Positions 6,906 through 12,838 of a DNA stretch of 13,192 bases are shown piece by piece; position 1 is the first letter of the stretch, and each line of letters opens with the position of its first letter. Source of the DNA: Chlamydiia bacterium (GTDB lineage Bacteria > Chlamydiota > Chlamydiia > Chlamydiales > FEN-1388). The DNA lies in contig JAHFTM010000017.1 of assembly GCA_023269335.1 (NCBI GenBank), positions 1 to 13,192 on the forward strand, read 5' to 3'. The translations under genes and the position numbers were made by a program. The notes below the pieces were generated by a model that saw only the letters and a list, made by a program, of their open reading frames with translations, made no database searches and was not told the origin of the DNA.

Positions 6906-7321
6906 AAAAAATTACCTTAATAATAAAATCTATTTAATAATCCTATATTATAACACAATAACATTATAATAACTACATATTTTATACACACATTTTTAAT
7001 TTGATATACTAGAATTTCACAGCACATTGAATTAAATAATAAATTATATACAATAGACTCTTATATTACTATTTTTATTATAGAAACATCCGGGCATATC
7101 CATTTGATGAAATACTCAGGAATCTACCACCATTTCTCATGGACGTGACTACAATTTTTGATTTGGACTGCTGACTGCTTGTGAGTGAGTATACCCTATT
7201 TGGGTTGCAATCTTAACAAATTTTCTAAGGAATTTGCGCCTCCTTCCCAGGAAGAAAATAAAGCACCCGAGTGTTTCATTATACACAGTTGTTCCGTCGC
7301 AATACCGACCAGAGATCTATT
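6906..7321. other. 416-bp intergenic region without a convincing gene
   Basis: The left half (to about 7080) is very AT-rich and holds the likely promoter of the GIY-YIG gene. The right half (7081-7321) is closer to coding composition but is broken by stops on both strands. A plus-strand frame from 7185 runs mainly antisense to the methyltransferase C-terminus and matches nothing I know. The longest minus-strand piece in the right half, from the ATG at 7277, has 27 codons. A tandem GACTGCT duplication is at 7166-7179. The right half could be the decayed remnant of a gene; no tRNA or clear terminator is visible. Confidence 0.5.
6947..6955 (-). promoter_or_regulatory. extended -10 element of the GIY-YIG gene
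   Basis: On the minus strand the sequence reads TGTTATAAT, an extended -10 (TGn plus a perfect TATAAT), about 40 bases before the start codon. No good -35 is present, which extended -10 promoters tolerate. A second TATAAT on the same strand (6968-6963) could serve instead. The surroundings are so AT-rich that chance hits are likely. Confidence 0.4.
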
Positions 7322-8065
7322 TTATCTTTTTCTCAGAAGAACTGCATTCCCACCTTCAATTTCACAAACCATTTCGCATGTCTCAAATAGTTTTGAAAAA
7401 GCTTCTAGCTTTGTCAGCTGGCTCTTTACGCTCATAAGAACATTAGAAAACAAAATGTAGCCACCTGATCTTACTCTTGGAATATAGAGAGCAACATCTC
7501 GAATAGAGCCCTTTTCTGAGTAGTCTCCATCAAGATGTAGAAAATCGATCTGTCTTAGCCGACGAATAGCTTTCTGAGATGACTGACAAACTGTTTTACA
7601 CTGTGGTATCACTTGCCAGAATACCATCCGCCTCCGGTAGGTACTATAAGCCTCACGCATATCTACCTTTGACCACCAGCTTTTATTGGGATCATCACTA
7701 GCAAGATGCTTTGTGGCTTCTTTATTCGACCAGGCATCAATTGCATAGATATGGCCTTTCTTTAGGTATTTAAGCGCCACTGCAACCGGCAGGATTGATG
7801 AGCCTGTAAAAGCACCTACCTCAACACACACCTTTGGTTCATGAATAAAAATAAGATCCATTAACAGATTCATTTTTTCTTCCGAACACCAGCCCTTACT
7901 AATCGATTTTTTCACTGCTTTTTTCAGCAGTTTGAATTTTTGGTCTTTTAAACACTTAACAACGCGTATATTTTTATCTTTCGAAAAACTTTTAGGATTC
8001 CAATGAGAATGCAGTGGCCCACCACTGAATAGCAAGCACCATGCTATAACCACAAACCATTTCAT
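7322..8065 (-). CDS. exported class I SAM-dependent methyltransferase
   Basis: The 247-residue protein is a Rossmann-fold methyltransferase of the Methyltransf_24 type. It shows VEVGAFTGSS (81-90, SAM-binding motif I), IYAIDAW (106-112, acidic end of strand 2), IDFLHLDGDYSEKG (173-186, motif IV region) and a Gly-Gly turn in RSGGYILFSNV (199-209). Enzymes of this type often methylate sugars or small molecules; the substrate here is unknown. The N-terminus (MKWFVVIAWCLLFSGG, then a possible cleavage after LHS) looks like a signal peptide, which is unusual because SAM is cytoplasmic. The start is supported by TAAGGA six bases upstream of the ATG; another ATG five bases earlier runs straight into a stop. 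It is the last of four same-strand genes for exported, glycan-related proteins, 95 bases after the beta-propeller gene. Confidence 0.85.
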   Translation of the reverse strand: MKWFVVIAWCLLFSGGPLHSHWNPKSFSKDKNIRVVKCLKDQKFKLLKKAVKKSISKGWCSEEKMNLLMDLIFIHEPKVCVEVGAFTGSSILPVAVALKYLKKGHIYAIDAWSNKEATKHLASDDPNKSWWSKVDMREAYSTYRRRMVFWQVIPQCKTVCQSSQKAIRRLRQIDFLHLDGDYSEKGSIRDVALYIPRVRSGGYILFSNVLMSVKSQLTKLEAFSKLFETCEMVCEIEGGNAVLLRKR

Positions 8066-8160
8066 TTCATGTCCTTACTTAATTTTCCCCCTTATAGAAA
8101 CCTCAATTATTATTTTGAAAGAAAAATCTTTATAAATTTAGTGAGATAAGGAAAGAACCG

Positions 8161-9228
8161 CTACACCTTAACCAGCGATTTAAGTAAGCACTCTTTATCG
8201 ATAACCACACATCCGATCGCCACATCATTCTCACCATACACCACGTAAAATACAGAACGACCATCCTCTTCACCCTTGGCAACTCCACTTGGGAAAACTA
8301 CGCGAAGATGTTCTCTAGGATAAAACCAAGACTGAGTCGTCACAGGAGTTGCGTAGAGATTTTTAAAAAAGATCGGATATTTCGATATTTTTTTTATACG
8401 AAAAGGAGGCTCCGCCTCAAAGGTAATCGCGCCAAAAACGTAATACAGTACTTTTTTATACCTGAAGGCACTGTGAAAAAAGGAGAGGTACTCATTTTCT
8501 AAGCGTATCGCAGGAGTTCCCCCTCGAATTAGCCCCCACTTATCTTGCCATTTTTGTAACCTCTGCTTCCCCACTTTATTATCATAAGCTATTTCCATAG
8601 AGCCATCAAGCGGCAGAGAAAGTTTGAGAATGCGGTGTGGCAGATATTTATAAATGAAAAAAACCTCCTCTTCCATGTTTTTATTTTTATAAATAAAAGG
8701 GGTCCAATTTTTTTCAATAGGTGCTTCTTTGTAACCAAGAGTTGCATGCTCTACTATTTTTTCTGTCTGCAAGTCGAGCTGACTTACTCCAATATTTACC
8801 GTGAAAGGTGCTCGAGATTTGACATATGAGTAGGATACAAAGACCTCCTTTTCTGTAGCAAAAAACCGTGGATCTTCTGGATTCTCATATCCCATATCCA
8901 ATAATTTGGCTTTGCCTATAGGCTTAAAATTTTGATCCAACTGAAGAAGTCCTAAGTGGCTTTTTATTTTCCCAAACTTATTGGACCATGGATCATACCT
9001 GAAAATAAGCCACTGGGCATTGTCGCGTTTTAATAACGATGGATTATATGGAAACTGAAAACCAGCCACATCAATGTGAAATGACCTTTTTACAATCCCC
9101 TTTTCTTCTGCAAATTCAAGATCATAAAGAGCTATCAGATCCTCCGAAGACAAGGGCTTACAAAAAAGCAAAGAGCTCTTGAGTAAAAAACAGAACAATA
9201 CAATTACTGATCCTTTTATAAACTTCAT
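8161..9228 (-). CDS. exported GH130-like five-bladed beta-propeller protein
   Basis: The 355-residue protein resembles the GH130/DUF377 group of the five-bladed beta-propeller glycosidases and phosphorylases, which includes beta-mannoside phosphorylases and many uncharacterised relatives. Features are YNPSLLKRD (61-69), ENPEDPRFF (115-123, the acidic motif of this group), EKNWTPF (172-178), RGGTPAIRL (235-243), FHSAF (251-255) and YGENDVAIG (331-339). Whether it is a phosphorylase, a hydrolase or an inactive binding protein cannot be told from sequence alone. Residues 1-23 form a signal peptide or membrane anchor. I chose the ATG at 9228 rather than the in-frame one at 9312, because the longer form hides the signal peptide and overlaps the upstream gene by 83 bases. 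The chosen start follows the upstream stop as TAACATG, with no Shine-Dalgarno site, so translation is probably coupled. Confidence 0.8.
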   Translation of the reverse strand: MKFIKGSVIVLFCFLLKSSLLFCKPLSSEDLIALYDLEFAEEKGIVKRSFHIDVAGFQFPYNPSLLKRDNAQWLIFRYDPWSNKFGKIKSHLGLLQLDQNFKPIGKAKLLDMGYENPEDPRFFATEKEVFVSYSYVKSRAPFTVNIGVSQLDLQTEKIVEHATLGYKEAPIEKNWTPFIYKNKNMEEEVFFIYKYLPHRILKLSLPLDGSMEIAYDNKVGKQRLQKWQDKWGLIRGGTPAIRLENEYLSFFHSAFRYKKVLYYVFGAITFEAEPPFRIKKISKYPIFFKNLYATPVTTQSWFYPREHLRVVFPSGVAKGEEDGRSVFYVVYGENDVAIGCVVIDKECLLKSLVKV

Positions 9229-9229
9229 G

Positions 9230-10090
9230 TTATTCGCCCGATTTTTCAGAATTTGAACGTGAGTGAGAGTGGCAAGACACATACACATAACCATCCGCCC
9301 GGTATTTTTCAATACGCTTTAAGGAAGACACATTTTTCCATTTAAGTTTTCTTATTTTGGCTGGGTAGCCTTTCAAAAAAACAAAATTAAAGTAAATTTC
9401 ATATTCCGACGCACCTGATTTGTAGACCTGCATTTTATCGACAGAGCGACAAAACGCTTTCCAAAATTCCACTCCCTGTTCTTGTTCTACCATTTGCAAT
9501 AAATCGTTGAGGACATCTCGTTGCAAAAGCATATGATGACAAATTCCAGAAAATTTTGGAAATAGACGCCTAAAGCCCGGTATCAAGCGTGAGCCATGCT
9601 CAAAATAGGGTCGGTGATACTCCTTACCGACATTATACAGGGCCACATTATCTTCTCTAATAAACTCAACTGGGTTGAGAAAAATGGTGTCTGCATCAAG
9701 TACTAAAACATTGGATGTAAGGTGAGGGATCACTCGATACACATAGAGCTTTAAAAGCTGTTGATAATACCATCCTACTCGTGTGTTAGCTTCCTTTGTA
9801 TACGCCCGTGAGGCATGTACGTCACCTTTGAAAAACTCACAAGCAATGGTAAACTTGTCAAATGGATACGCTGTCTCACAGACCCACTCTGCCTTGTCTG
9901 TCAGCTGTGTCGATGAGACTACAATAATACGTCGAACCTGGTGGCAATGTGTTCGAATACCCTCAATGCATTTGTGAAGGATCTGGTGATCCCTTTCACA
10001 GCAAGGAATAATCACATCGATACTTTGAGCAGGAAGTGACGAGAAGAAAAAAAAGAAGAAGGCATAAAAATATAGATATTGCCTCATCAC
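9230..10090 (-). CDS. exported glycosyltransferase, DUF6492-like
   Basis: The 286-residue protein has a nucleotide-sugar-transferase layout: strand IDVIIPCCERD (24-34), the CIEGIRTHC helix (41-49), RRIIVVSS (53-60), GWYYQQLLKLY (106-116) and VLVLDADTIFLNP (128-140) with a DxD metal-binding motif at Asp132-Asp134. SGICHHMLLQRDVL (181-194) and ASEYEIYFNFV (227-237) follow. This pattern fits DUF6492 glycosyltransferases; donor and acceptor are unknown. The N-terminus has a run of six Phe and ends in LPAQS, a good signal peptide with a cleavage site near residue 23. The first codon is GTG (10090) directly followed by ATG (10087); GGAG is eight bases before the GTG, so either may be used. Its stop lies one base before the beta-propeller start, so the two products are very likely made together. 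Confidence 0.85.
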   Translation of the reverse strand: MMRQYLYFYAFFFFFFSSLPAQSIDVIIPCCERDHQILHKCIEGIRTHCHQVRRIIVVSSTQLTDKAEWVCETAYPFDKFTIACEFFKGDVHASRAYTKEANTRVGWYYQQLLKLYVYRVIPHLTSNVLVLDADTIFLNPVEFIREDNVALYNVGKEYHRPYFEHGSRLIPGFRRLFPKFSGICHHMLLQRDVLNDLLQMVEQEQGVEFWKAFCRSVDKMQVYKSGASEYEIYFNFVFLKGYPAKIRKLKWKNVSSLKRIEKYRADGYVYVSCHSHSRSNSEKSGE

Positions 10091-10125
10091 TTTATGAACT
10101 CCGACAGCCTATGTGGGGCGCTACT

Positions 10126-10155
10126 ATTACATTTTTTGGACTTTTACGTTAGCAA
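10126..10155 (-). promoter_or_regulatory. possible promoter in the gap between the two glycosyltransferases
   Basis: On the minus strand TTGCTA (10155-10150), an 18-base spacer and TGTAAT (10131-10126) lie in the 130-bp gap. The match is moderate. If real, the DUF6492-like gene and the beta-propeller gene could be transcribed separately from the GT25 gene; otherwise the gap is simply a long spacer. I see no terminator hairpin in it. Confidence 0.3.
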
Positions 10156-10220
10156 TACTTTTCTCATACACGCAATGTGTCCGTTTTTTGACAGTGGATC
10201 CTGGCTTGCAATTTTTAATT

Positions 10221-11171
10221 TTAAAAATCAAATTCTCCTGATTGATCTCTTTGATAACCAGGAAAACGATTATCGCTCAATGCTTGTGGTTCGGTTGAAA
10301 CTACATCTTGTAAAACTGTATACAATTGGATTTCTTCCGGAAGATAAAACTCCATATCATAGGGTGCAAAGAGTTTGTATTTCTTCATGAAATCCAAAAT
10401 CTTCTTCATCCCCGACCTTCGTATGATCATGGAATAAGCTCCATAGCGAGCACTAATTTTTCTGAATGATGGACTAACAATTTTTCGTACTTCAAACTGA
10501 GAGGGAGAAGATGGGATAAAATTTGGCCTTGGGCAATAGCTTGTGCAGATAACATAGTTGCCATCTTGTCCTTTGGTATCCTTATCCGTAAAAAGGATAT
10601 CCCAATTCTCCTCTCCAACAAAAATATCTAATTTTTCAATAAGTCGAGATAATTTTGTCGGATTTTGGATAACTTCAATATCATCTTCCATCACCCATAT
10701 CGTTTTATATCCTTCATCATAGGCATCTTGAAGAACAGAAAGATGACTTAAAACGATTCCAATGGAGCCGCGGCCCATGCCTTGGCAAAAATAGGTTCTT
10801 CCGGTAACCTGCATGAGCTCTTCATGAGCATGCCCATTTTCTTGATCGTAGGTTGTTCCCATAAGGACTTGATGTTCACCTAGTTTAAAACGAACGCCAA
10901 CGGCGTTGATGACGTGAGTTGGTAGCTTCCATCCATTGACTGCAGAAAAGCGAAAAGGAACGATGCCATATAGCCCCAGTTTTTTTTTGCACGCTGCAAA
11001 TTTCTCAGGTCTTTCATCGAGATTAATCATATAGATAAAGTCGATGTTTTTCATTGAATGACCAGCTGACCTATTTTTTACTTTCTTAAAATAGAGCTCA
11101 ATCTCTTCAGAAAAAAGCGTTGGCAACGTGCCCAACAAGGCAAAAAGTAGGAAACAAAAATGGCTCATCAC
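10221..11171 (-). CDS. exported glycosyltransferase family 25 protein
   Basis: GT25 includes bacterial LPS and oligosaccharide galactosyltransferases (LgtB/Lex2B type) and the ER-resident collagen galactosyltransferases of animals, with relatives in giant viruses. This 316-residue protein shows FIYMINLDERPEKF (45-58), GSIGIVLSHLSVLQDA (135-150), the acidic metal/nucleotide motif WVMEDDIEV (159-167) and GAYSMIIRRSGMKKI (244-258). These are the family hallmarks in the usual order. Residues 1-21 look like a signal peptide (hydrophobic core, then TLFS before EE). The longest frame opens with GTG (11171) immediately followed by ATG (11168); the ribosome site is weak. It is the first gene of the four-gene exported block and diverges from the 70-residue gene. 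Donor sugar and acceptor are unknown; an exported location is odd for an enzyme that needs nucleotide sugars. Confidence 0.88.
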   Translation of the reverse strand: MMSHFCFLLFALLGTLPTLFSEEIELYFKKVKNRSAGHSMKNIDFIYMINLDERPEKFAACKKKLGLYGIVPFRFSAVNGWKLPTHVINAVGVRFKLGEHQVLMGTTYDQENGHAHEELMQVTGRTYFCQGMGRGSIGIVLSHLSVLQDAYDEGYKTIWVMEDDIEVIQNPTKLSRLIEKLDIFVGEENWDILFTDKDTKGQDGNYVICTSYCPRPNFIPSSPSQFEVRKIVSPSFRKISARYGAYSMIIRRSGMKKILDFMKKYKLFAPYDMEFYLPEEIQLYTVLQDVVSTEPQALSDNRFPGYQRDQSGEFDF

Positions 11172-11277
11172 TTTTTTATTTATAAACTCTGTTTTTTTAT
11201 TTCAAAGTTTAGAGGACTCATCGATTATGGATAAAGTGTTTTTTTCTTTCTAAACATTCAGTTTCCGAGAAGAAGCC

Positions 11278-11490
11278 ATGTACATGGCGGCTGCATTAAG
11301 TCAGCTTTTTCTTACTAACAAACTACAGAGCAAGAAGATCGCAAATCAAGAAAAACGGCATGCTTATGAACAAATTCCTCCCAAAAATGTCCGGGAGAAA
11401 GCTTGCTATATTCTACTTCAAATGATGTCTTGGTCAGAAGAAAAAGCCTATGAGCTTATGGAGCAACTTAAAAAAGAATCCTTATCTTAG
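11278..11490 (+). CDS. small hypothetical protein (70 aa)
   Basis: I do not recognise this basic, helical 70-residue protein. It has a short hydrophobic start (MYMAAALSQLFL) too weak to call a signal peptide, then a Lys/Gln-rich stretch. Its C-terminal helices (about 38-66) have the hydrophobic spacing of the ANTAR RNA-binding tail (AxxxLL, then a short turn, then EEKAYELMEQL), but the protein is too short for a whole ANTAR response regulator. A purine-rich GAGAAGAAG lies just before the ATG; the second Met (11284) is an alternative start. It diverges from the GT25 gene and precedes the 81-residue gene by 83 bases. Composition and position support a real gene; function unknown. Confidence 0.6.
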   Translation: MYMAAALSQLFLTNKLQSKKIANQEKRHAYEQIPPKNVREKACYILLQMMSWSEEKAYELMEQLKKESLS

Positions 11491-11515
11491 GTTTTGGCAA
11501 CGCTCTCTAAGTTTG

Positions 11516-11544
11516 TTGACGACAAACGGTCTGTTGGGTAGCAT
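11516..11544 (+). promoter_or_regulatory. predicted promoter of the 81-aa gene and tRNA-Pro
   Basis: TTGACG (11516-11521), a 17-base spacer and TAGCAT (11539-11544) form a good -35 and an acceptable -10. Transcription would start near 11551, about 23 bases before the ATG. The tRNA gene follows the small gene by only 22 bases, so it is probably read from here too. The -35 lies outside the dispersed repeat that begins at 11540. Confidence 0.5.
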
Positions 11545-11581
11545 TGTGGGCCAAAACTTTCTCAGGGATCCAAATGAAAAA
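11540..11581 (+). repeat. dispersed repeat, copy B (start region of the 81-aa gene)
   Basis: This copy covers most of the -10 hexamer, the short leader, the AGGG ribosome site, the ATG and the first codons of the 81-residue gene. It matches 5755-5795 at 37 of 42 columns in the same orientation, 5.8 kb away. Similarity stops within three codons of the start, so the shared part is mainly untranslated leader. Confidence 0.7.
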
Positions 11582-11819
11582 TATAGCTGAAAATAACCTG
11601 GTACGCTTTGTTAATATCTCAAAGAAAAAGGATGGATTATTCGCTAATTTCCGCGTCAAGGGTGTTCGTGGTGGCGTTCTTTTTTCAGCATCAATTGCTG
11701 TGGATATGTCAGCTTGCAATGTTGATGTAGCGCAAGATGCTTTGGAAAAAATCATTGAAGAGTGTGCGAAAGTGGCATTACGTGAGTTCAAAAAACAGAA
11801 CTTCATTTTGAAGGTCTAA
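11574..11819 (+). CDS. small conserved-looking hypothetical protein (81 aa)
   Basis: I cannot name a family for this 81-residue soluble protein. It reads as an alpha/beta fold: a strand NLVRFVNISK, a strand LFANFRVKG, a strand GGVLFSASIAVDM, then one long amphipathic helix (ALEKIIEECAKVALREFKK) and a short C-terminal strand FILKV. The balanced composition and clean structure suggest a real gene. The ATG at 11574 is chosen over an upstream TTG at 11544 because AGGG (11564-11567) lies six bases before it and the TTG falls in the predicted -10 region. It is followed after 22 bases by tRNA-Pro. The strand-strand-strand-helix pattern could fit a small RNA- or protein-binding domain or a secretion chaperone; nothing visible decides this. 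Confidence 0.75.
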   Translation: MKNIAENNLVRFVNISKKKDGLFANFRVKGVRGGVLFSASIAVDMSACNVDVAQDALEKIIEECAKVALREFKKQNFILKV

Positions 11820-11841
11820 CAGCCGTCTAACAAGTTTCAAT

Positions 11842-11916
11842 CTGGGTGTAGCGCAGCTTGGCTAGCGCACTTGCATGGGGTGTAAGAGGTCGGAGGTTCG
11901 AATCCTCTCACCCAGA
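11842..11916 (+). tRNA. tRNA-Pro (anticodon GGG)
   Basis: The 75 bases fold into a full cloverleaf. The acceptor stem CTGGGTG/CACCCAG is perfect. The D-arm is GCGC/GCGC. The anticodon arm CTTGC/GTAAG encloses the loop ATGGGGT with anticodon GGG, which reads CCC and CCT proline codons. The T-arm GGAGG/CCTCT encloses TTCGAAT. The discriminator base is A (11916). CCA is not encoded (TCT follows), so it must be added by tRNA nucleotidyltransferase. The core closely resembles E. coli tRNA-Pro(GGG), including GTAGCGCAGC and GGTCGGAGGTTC. Confidence 0.97.
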
Positions 11917-11974
11917 TCTTTTCTTCACAGACTTAAAGTGAACTATTCTCAAATCCGAAATATCAAAGAATTAG

Positions 11975-11983
11975 TGTTATATA
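11975..11983 (+). promoter_or_regulatory. possible extended -10 upstream of the GNAT gene
   Basis: TGTTATATA (TGn plus TATATA) lies 75 bases before the acetyltransferase start, in the 142-bp gap after the tRNA. No clear -35 is present. It is the best promoter candidate in this gap; no terminator hairpin was seen after the tRNA. Confidence 0.3.
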
Positions 11984-12058
11984 CTGCCGCAGTGGTATGC
12001 TGAAAATCAAATTTGAACTACGACCACTTACTCACTGTATCTGCGAAAGGATAAACCC

Positions 12059-12829
12059 ATGCAAAACTCTTTGGAAAATGATCTACAAAAGCAGCTTTTC
12101 TTCGAAGGCATGCAAACCCTTACTCTTCCCGATTGGCAAATTTTAAAGGAAAATGACCTACTTGCTTTCAAGTCACCCTGCCAACTACCTTTCATGGATT
12201 TTATGTATGCTCCGGTCACCCAAGAAAATTTCGAAAAAGCAAAACATTTTTATTCCACAAAACCTTTCATATGGCTCTTATACACTGACTTAAAAGCTCC
12301 ACTACTTTCCCAGTGGGGGTTTAAAGGTCCAGAAATCAACTGTGAAATGACCTTAACCCTCTCTGAATATATCCCTTTACCTACACCACCAACCATTGAA
12401 ATTCGTCGAGTAACAACTCAAGAAGATTATAAAAACTGGATAGCCACAGCTGCCGACTGGTTAGCACAGGATCTGACTTTGATTGATGAATTCTTTGGAC
12501 CGTGGATTAAAAAAGGTATCAGTATTCCTTATTTAGCACTTTTAAATAGAGAGCCGGCCGCAACCTCGCTCCTATACTGTGGAAACGATGATGCTGCCAT
12601 TTACTGCCTTGGAACACGTCAAAAATTTCGTCGGCAAGGCCTTGGTCATGCTGTCACCCACGCATGCCTTCAGGAGGCAAAAAACAGAAATCTTTCCCAA
12701 GCAACCCTCTACGCCTCATTGCAAGGTATGCGTCTTTATGAAAAAATAGGTTTTAAATCTGTTCAAACGCTTTATGAGTATGCTTATGACAGAAAAAAAT
12801 TTGAATTACATACTCCTCATAACAAGTAG
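12059..12829 (+). CDS. GNAT-family N-acetyltransferase
   Basis: GNAT enzymes transfer an acetyl group from acetyl-CoA to an amine on a protein, antibiotic or small molecule. In this 256-residue protein the C-terminal half holds the domain: strand AAIYCLGTRQKF (179-190), the acetyl-CoA pyrophosphate loop RRQGLG (191-196, matching Q/RxxGxG/A), helix HAVTHACLQEAKN (197-209), strand ATLYAS (215-220) and LYEKIGF (226-232). Residues 1-110 have no clear motif and probably form a degenerate N-terminal GNAT-like half that shapes the acceptor pocket. AAGG lies eight bases before the ATG. It ends nine bases from the convergent RNA methyltransferase gene. The substrate is not predictable; the protein is probably cytoplasmic. 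Confidence 0.9.
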   Translation: MQNSLENDLQKQLFFEGMQTLTLPDWQILKENDLLAFKSPCQLPFMDFMYAPVTQENFEKAKHFYSTKPFIWLLYTDLKAPLLSQWGFKGPEINCEMTLTLSEYIPLPTPPTIEIRRVTTQEDYKNWIATAADWLAQDLTLIDEFFGPWIKKGISIPYLALLNREPAATSLLYCGNDDAAIYCLGTRQKFRRQGLGHAVTHACLQEAKNRNLSQATLYASLQGMRLYEKIGFKSVQTLYEYAYDRKKFELHTPHNK

Positions 12830-12838
12830 CTCTCCTCT

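Noticed and set aside
6906..7080. AT-rich stretch considered as a replication origin
   Set aside because: No DnaA-box cluster, no iterons and no dnaA, dnaN or parAB neighbours; it is better explained as promoter DNA.
7185..7460. 91-codon plus-strand frame at the left end of the exported block
   Set aside because: More than half is antisense to the methyltransferase C-terminus, and it has no recognisable motif or ribosome site.
9229..9312. Longer N-terminus for the GH130-like protein (start at 9312)
   Set aside because: It would overlap the upstream gene by 83 bases and bury a good signal peptide; the ATG at 9228 gives a clean leader and the TAACATG junction.
10079..10390. 103-codon plus-strand frame across the gap between the two glycosyltransferases
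   Set aside because: It covers the 130-bp gap and runs antisense into GT25; composition and lack of a ribosome site mark it as a shadow.
11842..11916. tRNA as an attachment site of an integrated element
   Set aside because: No integrase gene is present and I found no second copy of the tRNA 3' end in the window.
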